A stretch of DNA of 27,539 nt from Anaerolineales bacterium UBA6668 (lineage in GTDB: Bacteria > Chloroflexota > Anaerolineae > Anaerolineales > UBA6668). Numbering within the stretch: the stretch's first letter is position 1; every line of letters starts with the position of its first letter. Positions 1 through 6,647 of this stretch are shown in pieces. Under the pieces are notes generated by a model. It worked only from the letters and a program-made list of their open reading frames with translations, had not been told where the DNA came from and did no database searches. A program made the translations under genes and the position numbers. The stretch covers positions 829-28,367 of the forward strand of contig DKKK01000065.1 in NCBI GenBank assembly GCA_002455215.1. Reading direction: 5' to 3'.

Positions 1-149
1 GCCATCATGCGCACTGCCGCCGCCCAAATGTCGGGACCGGTGCCATCGCCTTCTACAAAGGGGATGATTGGATTGTCCGGAACGACTAACTTTCCATTTT
101 GTATTGATATTTTGCCACCTGCAGGTACAGTTGTTGTGGTATAGGTCAT
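1..149 (-). CDS. icd: NADP-dependent isocitrate dehydrogenase, N-terminal fragment
   Basis: Only the first 49 codons are inside the window; the gene runs off the left edge. The visible peptide begins [20 protein letters not shown] and continues into [20 protein letters not shown]. The [17 protein letters not shown] stretch is the N-terminal signature of the bacterial NADP-isocitrate dehydrogenase (IDH/IMDH superfamily), which oxidatively decarboxylates isocitrate to 2-oxoglutarate in the TCA cycle. Isopropylmalate dehydrogenase shares the GDGTGP core but not this flanking sequence, so icd is preferred. The ATG at 147-149 (complement) is preceded by GGAG nine bases upstream on the minus strand, which supports this start. 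A candidate promoter lies about 145 bp upstream. The catalytic residues lie outside the window. Confidence 0.88.
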   Translation of the reverse strand, partial: MTYTTTTVPAGGKISIQNGKLVVPDNPIIPFVEGDGTGPDIWAAAVRMM

Positions 150-294
150 AATCAATCTCCGTAAGGGGTAATTCGGTCTGAGTTTTTTGATTTGCTTGGC
201 AGGCACATACCTGCTGGGTAGACTTTGTGAGCGAGAGCATTGCCATGCGTAGGACTTAAAACAAAACCAACGGCATGGTTCGCCGCCAGCGTTA

Positions 295-323
295 AGCATA
301 CGTTAATTTTTCAATTTCATCAA
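295..323 (-). promoter_or_regulatory. Candidate sigma70-type promoter of icd
   Basis: On the minus strand there is TTGATG (318-323), a 17-bp spacer and TATGCT (295-300). Each hexamer matches the consensus at 4 of 6 positions with ideal spacing. Transcription would start near 288, giving a leader of about 140 nt. The matches are modest and the region is AT-rich, so this is tentative. Confidence 0.3.
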
Positions 324-326
324 CCC

Positions 327-346
327 ATTCACTCCCTGAAGTGAAT
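327..346. promoter_or_regulatory. 7-bp inverted repeat upstream of icd promoter, possible operator
   Basis: ATTCACT (327-333) and AGTGAAT (340-346) form a perfect 7-bp inverted repeat around the 6-nt spacer CCCTGA. It lies immediately upstream of the candidate -35 box of icd (318-323, minus strand), a usual place for an activator site. No regulator is identified and nothing nearby encodes one. Confidence 0.3.
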
Positions 347-418
347 AATGTAACGATAATTGGGTGATTGACCAATTGAAAATTAGCTATTGGCAAGCGA
401 GATGCCGACAACACAATC

Positions 419-447
419 AAAAAAGCCAACGGATGTTGGCTTTTTTT
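419..447. terminator. Bidirectional rho-independent terminator
   Basis: A six-base stem GCCAAC (425-430) pairs with GTTGGC (435-440). It is extended by flanking A (419-424) and T (441-447) runs that also pair, so both strands carry a U-tract. It lies 21 bp beyond the stop codon of the minus-strand 4-TM protein gene, which it most plausibly terminates. Confidence 0.8.
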
Positions 448-467
448 GAGAGAAAAATTGTGAAGGG

Positions 468-929
468 TTATCGCAAGAAGTTGGGAAGCAAGCGGTCTGC
501 GCCGGTTAGCACAATGCCGCCCACAATTGCAGACAGCAAAGTTACCCCGCCCCAGATCGCGGCTTTGCGGTTTTTGCCAAGACTGGTGTCATCCTTTTTC
601 ACTTTTACACTGCCCACGTGAATCAAAATCATGGTAATGATACCCATCAAGGGGTGTTCAATGACAAAGGTGCGAATGGCAGAAGAACGGTCGCCCGCCA
701 TAAAGGCTTGTAATTGAGCACTAAAGAACCAAATGAGCAAGCCCAACAGCAATTGCACATCAATCGAAATGGTGGCAATAGACAGCAAGGTGCGTCCTTC
801 TTTGCCAAATTCACGTTTTTGCACAACGCCCCAAATGCCATAAACTGTTAAAGCAACCAAGGCAATTAAGGCGACCCAGCGGTTGAGATTGTGAATCGGT
901 AAGAGAAAAAGTTGATAAAGGGATGTCAT
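468..929 (-). CDS. Four-helix membrane protein, Bacteroidetes-type "cytochrome B"-like family
   Basis: 153 residues with about four hydrophobic helices (roughly 16-36, 48-70, 90-108, 123-147). The layout resembles short membrane proteins often labelled cytochrome B in Bacteroidetes. They have an N-terminal His (H13 here, in HNLNRW), a helix ending in LLLGLLIWFFS, and an EHPLMG...LIH segment (H92 and H104). The histidines could bind haem, but this is inference, since no biochemical role is established for the family as far as I know. The gene follows the Rieske-cytochrome bc genes on the same strand but is separated from them by a terminator, so it is probably its own unit. It ends 21 bp before the strong hairpin at 419-447. 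Confidence is high that the gene is real and low for any function. Confidence 0.65.
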   Translation of the reverse strand: MTSLYQLFLLPIHNLNRWVALIALVALTVYGIWGVVQKREFGKEGRTLLSIATISIDVQLLLGLLIWFFSAQLQAFMAGDRSSAIRTFVIEHPLMGIITMILIHVGSVKVKKDDTSLGKNRKAAIWGGVTLLSAIVGGIVLTGADRLLPNFLR

Positions 930-991
930 AATTTTTATTCCTGTTGAGAAGTTTCAGATAAGTATATCAATTTTTATGAAAGTTAGGGAAC

Positions 992-1025
992 AAAAAAGCC
1001 CTGCATCCGCGGACAACAGGGCTTT
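992..1025 (-). terminator. Rho-independent terminator of the Rieske/cyt bc operon
   Basis: AAAGCCCTG (995-1003) pairs perfectly with CAGGGCTTT (1017-1025) around a 13-nt loop. On the minus strand the hairpin is followed by a T-run (complement of 992-997). It lies about 20 bp after the cytochrome c stop codon. Confidence 0.85.
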
Positions 1026-1046
1026 CTAATAAAACGTTTTACAGCA

Positions 1047-1904
1047 CTATTTCAATGTCAGCAAGTAAGCGATGATATCGGCTAGGTCTTGCGCTTCCAA
1101 ACGTTCGGTGCCATAGTTTTGTGGCATCACGCCGGCAATGTAGGGCGTACCATCTTCTTTGTTGACGACATTGGCATTGGGTTGCACAATGGATTCCCGC
1201 AGGTATTCTTCGGCAGTGGTAGCCGCGCCTGTGTAACCAGCCTCGCCAAAGCGATTGCCAGCCCGCGTGCCAATACCTTCACCATTGGCGGTTTGGTCGG
1301 CAAACCAAGCGGGACCCGCGCCACCAGCCGTTTGGTGACAACCCAAACAACCCAGTTTGGTCACCAACTCTTCGCCACGCACGGGGTCACCCGCAGGTAG
1401 TGCCGACTCGGTGATGCTATCACCCACCGCATCAATCGTAGGAACAGGTGTCGCTTCGCCTTCCTTTACTTCCCAGTTCTTGGCATAGTTCATGACATAC
1501 GCTGTCACATTGCGCACTTCGTCAATGCGCAATGGTCCGCCATATTCTTGGCTCCAAGTCGGCATTTTGTTATTTTGGTAAGTCAGGAAAGAGAGCGGGC
1601 GTCCGCCAGAGATGGTGGTGTAGATAAAGTTTTCCACTGTGCCATTCCAGCCGACTTCCTTAATGCGTCCATTGGGGTCAAACAAGTCAGCCCGATTTAA
1701 GGTTGGGGCAATGCCACCTTCACCATTTTCGCCGTGGCAAGAAATGCAGTTGGCATGGAAGATTGCCGCACCAGCTTCGATAGAACGGGCTTGGTAGCCT
1801 TCGTCAAATTTCTTCATGCGAGCAGGCTCATTCACTGCCACAATCGCCAGCATCACAATAGATGCCAATGCTAAAAGAGAACTTACAATTACGCGCCAAG
1901 TCAT
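1047..1904 (-). CDS. Membrane-anchored di-haem cytochrome c of the bc-type complex
   Basis: 285 residues with an N-terminal signal anchor (about 4-24) and two c-type haem sites: C53-I-S-C56-H57 in the first domain and C186-L-G-C189-H190 in the second. Likely axial methionines are M114 (KMPTW) and M260 (VMPQNYG). It sits directly after cytochrome b (ATG 3 bases past that stop), with a GGAGG ribosome site inside the end of the cytochrome b gene, so the two are translated together. It most plausibly carries electrons from the Rieske centre of the quinol oxidising complex to a terminal oxidase, taking the place of cytochrome c1. The di-haem architecture differs from mono-haem c1. The operon ends with the terminator at 992-1025. 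Confidence 0.9.
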   Translation of the reverse strand: MTWRVIVSSLLALASIVMLAIVAVNEPARMKKFDEGYQARSIEAGAAIFHANCISCHGENGEGGIAPTLNRADLFDPNGRIKEVGWNGTVENFIYTTISGGRPLSFLTYQNNKMPTWSQEYGGPLRIDEVRNVTAYVMNYAKNWEVKEGEATPVPTIDAVGDSITESALPAGDPVRGEELVTKLGCLGCHQTAGGAGPAWFADQTANGEGIGTRAGNRFGEAGYTGAATTAEEYLRESIVQPNANVVNKEDGTPYIAGVMPQNYGTERLEAQDLADIIAYLLTLK

Positions 1905-1907
1905 GGT

Positions 1908-3518
1908 TTAGTGTCCTCCGTAGTTTCCTTTTTCGTGCAGAAACACGATTTGTTCATAGGTGGCAGAGTTACCATCGGCACCCACAAAATCAATTGTAAA
2001 GTCAAAGCGGTACAATTCGGATTGCCACTCAGACACAGCCAACTTGCCAACCACACCATCCAATGATTTGTAGCGCTCGATTTCCGAAGCGTACAGGTGC
2101 AGTAATTCGCCAAATTGCGGGCTAATTTCTTCGGCTTTGGCAATGCTTTCTTCGGTGGTGTCCCATTCGCCAACAATAAGCGGGTACACTTCAGGGTTCA
2201 TCGCCCGTAGTTCACCGGGATGGGTTTGCGGAGCGAGTGCGGCAACCACTTCTTGCGGGGCAGATGTTTCCACACCATAGAAAGGCGTTCCCATAAAAGT
2301 CAGAATACTGAGCACTGCAACGACTAATGCCCCAACTGACAAACCGACACGGCGGTCAATGTAGCGGCGGCTGGGTCCCAATTCAAAATAGGGTAAGATG
2401 AACAAAAAGCCAAAAATGACACCCGGCATCACCAAGCCCCATAACACTTTGTCACCAATCTTCAACATGCCTTGCAACCATAAGAAATACCATGGAGCAG
2501 TGGTGTGAAGCGGGGTGACAAGCGGATTGGCATGGGGTTCGAGCGGGGCATGGAACAAATTGCCAACTGATACCGCAAAAACCATTAGGGTTGTCCAGAA
2601 GAAAACCAGGAACATTTCACGAGTAAAGACATCTGGCAAGAAGTAAGAACGCTTGTCAACAGGCACACGGCGGGCTGTGTCTTCGCCAATTTGTTCCGCA
2701 TCTGGGGGTAAAGAATGCCCATGAACAATCACTTTGTAGTAATGCACACCCGTAAAAATCAAACCAATCAAGGGCAGGGCAAAGACGTGAAGCAGGTAAA
2801 AGCGCAATAAGCCGTTTTCGCTGAATTGTGGTGCGCCACGTACTTGCAAATTGACCCAAGCACCCACCTCTTGGGGGGGAATGGCTTCCACCATAGATGC
2901 ACCGATGGTGACCGCCCACAAGGAAAGTTGGTCCCATGGGAGCAGATAGCCGGAGAAGGACAGGAACAGCGTAACCATCAACAGCACCATTCCCGTGAAC
3001 CAGGTGAATTGGCGTGGTTTTTTGTAGCTACCGGTTACAAAGGTGCGGAGCATGTGAAGTGCAACCATCACTACCATCCCTTCAGCACCTATTTTGTGCA
3101 AGTCGCGCAAAAATTGACCAAACGGCACATTGCCCATAATGTTGAGCATGTTTTCGTAAGCCACTAAAGGGGAAGGCGTGTAGAACACCATCAACAACAA
3201 ACCAGTGATAATCTCAAACACAAAGAAGAAAACCGACAACCAGCCTAAGCGAAATGTCGGGTAAAGAGACATGACGCGATTGTGGAAATAGGTCGGGCGC
3301 ATGTGAAGCCAGAAGCCATCGGCATGTGGTTTCACACGCGGGTTGGGCTTGGGGGCTGGGTCGCCACGCAAAACCCCACGAATATCGCCAACGGTCAACC
3401 CGGCGGTCATGCGGCTCACCACATCGTCAGTGGTTTCTACCAACGTAGTTTTTAGACCCTTCTTCTTAATATCATCAACTATCGGCAAATGCAATTTGAA
3501 AATCGGACGAGAAGCCAT
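1908..3518 (-). CDS. Cytochrome b (fused b6/subunit IV type) of the bc-type quinol oxidising complex
   Basis: 536 residues, longer than a mitochondrial-type cytochrome b (about 380-430). The first 85 residues are a hydrophilic extension. Haem ligands are visible as H141/H155 (13 between) and H244/H259 (14 between, as in cytochrome b6). The usual Qo motif PEWY is replaced by A341-P-W-Y344, so the conserved glutamate is absent. After the last helix (about 391-410) there is a soluble tail of some 125 residues with no CxxCH and no domain that I recognise. Start ATG at 3516-3518 follows GGAG by eight bases. The order Rieske - cyt b - cyt c on the minus strand is that of a complete quinol:cytochrome c oxidoreductase operon. 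Confidence 0.92.
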   Translation of the reverse strand: MASRPIFKLHLPIVDDIKKKGLKTTLVETTDDVVSRMTAGLTVGDIRGVLRGDPAPKPNPRVKPHADGFWLHMRPTYFHNRVMSLYPTFRLGWLSVFFFVFEIITGLLLMVFYTPSPLVAYENMLNIMGNVPFGQFLRDLHKIGAEGMVVMVALHMLRTFVTGSYKKPRQFTWFTGMVLLMVTLFLSFSGYLLPWDQLSLWAVTIGASMVEAIPPQEVGAWVNLQVRGAPQFSENGLLRFYLLHVFALPLIGLIFTGVHYYKVIVHGHSLPPDAEQIGEDTARRVPVDKRSYFLPDVFTREMFLVFFWTTLMVFAVSVGNLFHAPLEPHANPLVTPLHTTAPWYFLWLQGMLKIGDKVLWGLVMPGVIFGFLFILPYFELGPSRRYIDRRVGLSVGALVVAVLSILTFMGTPFYGVETSAPQEVVAALAPQTHPGELRAMNPEVYPLIVGEWDTTEESIAKAEEISPQFGELLHLYASEIERYKSLDGVVGKLAVSEWQSELYRFDFTIDFVGADGNSATYEQIVFLHEKGNYGGH

Positions 3519-3557
3519 GATTATTCTCCAAAACAGTCGTAAGCTAAGCCAATAGGC

Positions 3558-4184
3558 TTAGTTATTTTTGCCGGGGTCATTGGATTGACCATTAAAGCGC
3601 TTGCCGGTATTGACGACAATGGTTGTGGCACCGCTGGGAATTTCTACCGGTTGGATATTGCCATCGGCATCCGGTTCAGACTTGGCAAGCGTATTGCCTG
3701 CCGCATCTTGAAATTCGAATTCAAAGGTATCCAAATTGCGGTTGGCGGGGTTGCTGTAGGTGGTGCCATCTGCCAAATATTTGGAGCCATGACAGGGGCA
3801 TTCAAAGCGGTCGCTTGCATCGCCCCAACCATACAAACAGCCCAAATGCACGCAGACCATGTAGATGACCTTTAAACCTTTGTTCTTCGGGCGGAATTTT
3901 TCAGTGCCGACCTGAGCAAAACGCGGGTCATTGATGCGTTTGTCACCGACATTTACCAGCCAAAAGCGTCCATCGGGGATACCCTTGGGTTTGCTATCCA
4001 CTTCAGGAATTGCGGTAACCTCCAGCGGAAACAAGCCACCGAATTCGCCTTCGCGGAAGCGCGGTAAGGTAAACCACAAGGTTGCGCCGACTGATTCTGC
4101 CATGAGAAGCGCCATACTCGCGCCCCAAACATAGTACAAAAATTCACGGCGTGTCATGGGTAAAGGTTGAGACACAGCTGTCAT
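3558..4184 (-). CDS. Rieske iron-sulfur protein of the bc-type complex
   Basis: 208 residues from the ATG at 4182-4184, which has GGAGG eight bases upstream. The open frame continues to 4259, but the extra 25 residues have no ribosome site and precede the twin-arginine signal, so the shorter start is chosen. TRREFL (11-16) followed by a hydrophobic helix (about 17-40) fits Tat export with a retained anchor. The [2Fe-2S] ligands are complete: C111-V-H113-L-G-C116 and C129-P-C131-H132, with C116/C131 as the disulfide pair. It is the high-potential centre that takes one electron from quinol in the Qo site. It is the first gene of the operon and is followed by cytochrome b after about 40 bp. Confidence 0.94.
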   Translation of the reverse strand: MTAVSQPLPMTRREFLYYVWGASMALLMAESVGATLWFTLPRFREGEFGGLFPLEVTAIPEVDSKPKGIPDGRFWLVNVGDKRINDPRFAQVGTEKFRPKNKGLKVIYMVCVHLGCLYGWGDASDRFECPCHGSKYLADGTTYSNPANRNLDTFEFEFQDAAGNTLAKSEPDADGNIQPVEIPSGATTIVVNTGKRFNGQSNDPGKNN

Positions 4185-4272
4185 TAAGTTTCCTCCATAA
4201 GGGTACAATTTACGGAATTTTTCAAAAAACTTTTTAAAACAAAAATTTAACGCCCACAATAAGCGTTTGATA

Positions 4273-4301
4273 AATTTATCACAATCAACTTAGGGTGTCA
4301 A
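4273..4301 (-). promoter_or_regulatory. Promoter of the Rieske-cytochrome bc operon
   Basis: On the minus strand there is a perfect TTGACA (-35, complement of 4296-4301), a 17-bp spacer and TAAATT (-10, complement of 4273-4278, 4 of 6). Transcription would begin near 4266, giving a leader of about 80 nt before the Rieske ATG. Confidence 0.6.
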
Positions 4302-4377
4302 TGACAGTTATTAATGAGATACTCATTTGCTCAAATTTGAGCTGGCAAAAGGGCGGGCAACTGCCAGTGCGCTAAAT

Positions 4378-4460
4378 ATATTTGGCATGGGTGCCGAAAG
4401 CCGACTTACGCTTTTTCCCTTAATGAGAGAAAGGTATAGTTTTCATTCGTGTCGAATATT
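4378..4460 (-). repeat. Dispersed palindromic element, copy A
   Basis: 83 bp. The ends ATATTTGGCATG (4378-4389) and CGTGTCGAATAT (4449-4460) are inverted repeats that pair at all 12 positions if three G.U pairs are allowed. The interior has GCTTTTTCCCTTAATGAGAG, a degenerate form of the T-run/CTTAAG/A-run hairpin. The reverse complement aligns along its length with copy F at 14370-14455. It lies between the divergent Rieske and bactofilin genes. Confidence 0.7.
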
Positions 4461-4545
4461 AAAGTTGGGCTAGGTGTGGGTGAGATTGTTAAGAAAACAT
4501 GAAGTGTATCGCCCATGCACTACCCATCAAAGCAGTACAGTGCGC

Positions 4546-4551
4546 TATAAT
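4546..4551 (+). promoter_or_regulatory. TATAAT -10 box directly before the bactofilin start; leaderless transcript likely
   Basis: A perfect TATAAT ends 6 bp before the ATG at 4558, so the transcription start should fall on or beside the start codon. No clear -35 and no ribosome binding site are seen. This also argues for the ATG at 4558 over the upstream in-frame start at 4474. Confidence 0.5.
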
Positions 4552-4557
4552 TGCAGT

Positions 4558-5067
4558 ATGACATTTTTACGCAGATTTTTCACTGGCAACAGCCCATCCA
4601 CTGCAAGCGAAGCTCCCCCCCAGCGCCCCGACCCCAATGTGATTGTCACAGTGATTGGGGCGGGCAGTAGCATGAACGGCGTGATGACCGTGCAAGGGGG
4701 CGCACGACTGGATGGTAGCTTTGAAGGCTCTTTGGTAGTAAATGGCACACTGGTGATTGGTCCAACAGCCCGCATCATTTGCGAAGAAATTCGGGCGCAA
4801 AACGCGCTGGTATATGGCACTGTCAAGGGCAATCTCATTGCCGAGCGTGTCGAAATCAAGAGCACCGGAAAAATCTTCGGCAATCTACTCACCGACAGCC
4901 TAGCCACCGAAGAAGGCGGCTACGTGCGCGGCGAAGTCACCCTTTCCACACCCGCTTCCATTGAAGATAATTATGAGCTAGATGAGTTCGTTACCGATTT
5001 TGATGAAAGTATTACGGAAGACGATGCCCCACCAGACGATGAGCCGTCAGACCCAACCCGCACATGA
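4558..5067 (+). CDS. Bactofilin family cytoskeletal protein
   Basis: 169 residues. After a 25-residue Pro-rich N-terminus comes the bactofilin core (about 28-130): short repeated beta strands such as IGAGSSMNGVMTVQGGARLD, GSFEGSLVVNGTLVIG and VYGTVKGNLIAERVEI, the pattern of the right-handed beta-helix DUF583 fold. The C-terminus (about 135-169) is strongly acidic and probably disordered. Bactofilins polymerise without nucleotide and act in cell shape, curvature or protein localisation. An in-frame start exists at 4474, but a TATAAT box at 4546-4551 means that the transcript probably starts at this ATG. The stop overlaps the next gene's start (ATGA, 5064-5067), so the beta-propeller protein is probably translationally coupled and a functional partner. 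Confidence 0.9.
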   Translation: MTFLRRFFTGNSPSTASEAPPQRPDPNVIVTVIGAGSSMNGVMTVQGGARLDGSFEGSLVVNGTLVIGPTARIICEEIRAQNALVYGTVKGNLIAERVEIKSTGKIFGNLLTDSLATEEGGYVRGEVTLSTPASIEDNYELDEFVTDFDESITEDDAPPDDEPSDPTRT

Positions 5068-6461
5068 AAAATGCCGTTTTGACTCGCTTTGACCGCTTTG
5101 ACCAAGTTGCCATTAGCCTACTAGTCAGCTTATTGCTAGCTGTGGTCGGCATTGCTTGGCTGGGGCATACCAGCCCGCCACCGATTTCCGCCTATCTGCC
5201 CGCGCCAAATACCAGCATGGGAGTCACGGGTCAAATCGGAATCAAATTCTTGCGTAAGATGGATATTGCGCAAGTGCCTACCCTGCAAGTGCAAAACCTG
5301 CAGTCGGGTGAAGTTGTGCCCGGCACAGTCGCTTGGCAACAGGATACTCTATGGTTTAAACCAACAGCCCCACTCACACCCAACACCACCTACCAAGCAC
5401 AAATCCAGCCCGGTCAACTACAAGCGATTGATGGGCGCACTTTTCACCAAGCGTTGACTTGGCAAGTGCAAGTACGCAACCCCGAATTGGTATATCTGGC
5501 TCCGGTAGATGGCGCACGCGAATTATGGCGGCTTGACCCTTTTACTGACGAAGTGGCACAACAACTCACGCAAAGCGATGGCAACATCTTTGATTTTGGC
5601 ATAAGCAGGGATGGAGAGCGGATTGCCTACTCGGTCATCAACGCCAACGGTGGCACCGACTTGTGGCAAATGGCACGCGATGGGAGCCATGCCAACATTT
5701 TGGTCAATTGCCAGCTAGACCGCTGTACCGAACCGGCATTCTCGCCCGATGGCAGTCGCATTGCCTACAGCCGTGAAGTTGCCCCCCAAGACCCCACCAC
5801 TCAACCGCAAAGCCCACCGCGCTTGTGGACAGTTGAACTTTCTACCGGACGCACTGCCCAGCTCTACCAAGATTCGCAAGTATTGGGCTATAACGCCAGT
5901 TTTTCGCCGGATGGCAACTACCTAGCCTTCTTCGATGCCGCCCAGCAAGGCATCCGCATCTTAGACCTTTCAAACCGCAAAGTGCAAATTTTACCCAGTT
6001 GGACCGGGCAGGTGGGCGCATGGTCGCCGGATGGTAAGCAGATGCTATACAGCGAAGTGATTTTTGCCGATGACCAACAAAGTGTAACCTTGCTCAGCGC
6101 CGATTTGGCAAGCCAAGCCACCACACCAATCGACATTTCGCATATCGGAGAGATTTCTAGCCTACCCGCCTGGTCGCCGGATGGTGAGTGGCTGGTCGCT
6201 GGTTTGCGCCCGCTAGATGGTGGAGTTGCCTTGCAATTGTGGCAGTTTCGCCCAGATGGAAGCTCTGCCAAACCCTTGACCGAAGATGCGCTCTTTACCT
6301 GGGGCATGTACCGCTGGGATCCCACCAGCCAATGGCTGGTGGCGCAACGTCTAGAATTGCAAAAATCTTATGCCACACCCGAGCTGATTTTGTGGAATCG
6401 AACCACCGGCGAAATGCGCCCGCTGGTAAGCAACGCCACCTTTCCTGCTTGGTTGCCCTAA
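5064..6461 (+). CDS. Membrane-anchored Ig-like / TolB-type beta-propeller protein
   Basis: 465 residues. One N-terminal transmembrane anchor (about 15-34), then an Ig-like SbsA/Big_5-type domain (about 41-138, with PAPNTSMGV and PLTPNTTYQAQI), then a WD40-like PD40/TolB propeller. The propeller shows repeated blades: FSPDGSRIAYS, FSPDGNYLAFF, WSPDGKQMLYS and WSPDGEWLVAG. The bulk is predicted to lie outside the cytoplasmic membrane, where such propellers bind protein or polysaccharide partners. No catalytic residues are visible. It is joined to bactofilin by an ATGA overlap, suggesting that the two act together at the envelope. TolB itself is a periplasmic Tol-Pal protein; this one is only a fold relative and has no Pal or TolA nearby. 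Confidence 0.82.
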   Translation: MKNAVLTRFDRFDQVAISLLVSLLLAVVGIAWLGHTSPPPISAYLPAPNTSMGVTGQIGIKFLRKMDIAQVPTLQVQNLQSGEVVPGTVAWQQDTLWFKPTAPLTPNTTYQAQIQPGQLQAIDGRTFHQALTWQVQVRNPELVYLAPVDGARELWRLDPFTDEVAQQLTQSDGNIFDFGISRDGERIAYSVINANGGTDLWQMARDGSHANILVNCQLDRCTEPAFSPDGSRIAYSREVAPQDPTTQPQSPPRLWTVELSTGRTAQLYQDSQVLGYNASFSPDGNYLAFFDAAQQGIRILDLSNRKVQILPSWTGQVGAWSPDGKQMLYSEVIFADDQQSVTLLSADLASQATTPIDISHIGEISSLPAWSPDGEWLVAGLRPLDGGVALQLWQFRPDGSSAKPLTEDALFTWGMYRWDPTSQWLVAQRLELQKSYATPELILWNRTTGEMRPLVSNATFPAWLP

Positions 6462-6477
6462 CGCACGCTTTCTGTTT

Positions 6478-6572
6478 TCGGTCGACGTGATGGAAATTGC
6501 GCTTTTTCGCTTAAGAAAAAAGGCGCAACTCGATATTCGGCACGTGTGCCGAATAGAACCCGTATCGAATAT
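6478..6572 (+). repeat. Dispersed palindromic element, copy B
   Basis: About 95 bp. It contains an inner hairpin TTGCGC (6497-6502) / GCGCAA (6523-6528) enclosing a T-run, CTTAAG and an A-run. A perfect 10-bp inverted repeat follows, TATTCGGCAC (6534-6543) / GTGCCGAATA (6546-6555) with a 2-nt centre. The right end CGTATCGAATAT (6561-6572) matches the end of copy F. The left end (GTCGACGTGATGGAAA) matches copy F's ATTCGACACGGATGAAAA loosely. It lies 17 bp after the propeller stop codon and could also act in mRNA 3' end formation. Confidence 0.75.
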
Positions 6573-6610
6573 CGCACGCCGTTCTGAGCCATAGCGAAAA
6601 TTTACAAAAA

Positions 6611-6619
6611 TGTTATAAT
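6611..6619 (+). promoter_or_regulatory. Extended -10 promoter of the FAD monooxygenase gene
   Basis: TGTTATAAT is a perfect extended -10 (TGnTATAAT). No good -35 is seen, as is common for extended -10 promoters. Transcription near 6626 would leave a short leader of about 22 nt, with a weak GAGAAG ribosome site (6640-6645) before the ATG at 6648. Confidence 0.5.
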
Positions 6620-6647
6620 GTTACGACATTTACATCTCTGAGAAGTT

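Larger units (their letters stand above)
150..467. other. Intergenic region between icd and the 4-TM membrane protein gene
   Basis: About 320 bp hold no convincing gene. The stretch contains a candidate icd promoter (295-323), a 7-bp inverted repeat just upstream of it (327-346) and a strong hairpin with T-runs on both sides (419-447). The remaining 150-290 would be the icd 5' leader, with no riboswitch that I recognise. No copy of the dispersed palindromic element is seen here. Confidence 0.6.

Noticed and set aside
364..621. Plus-strand open frame crossing the terminator at 419-447
   Set aside because: It runs through a terminator hairpin and antisense to the 4-TM protein gene; no homology.
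4185..4259. Longer start for the Rieske protein
   Set aside because: The added 25 residues have no ribosome site and come before the twin-arginine signal; the GGAGG before 4184 decides it.
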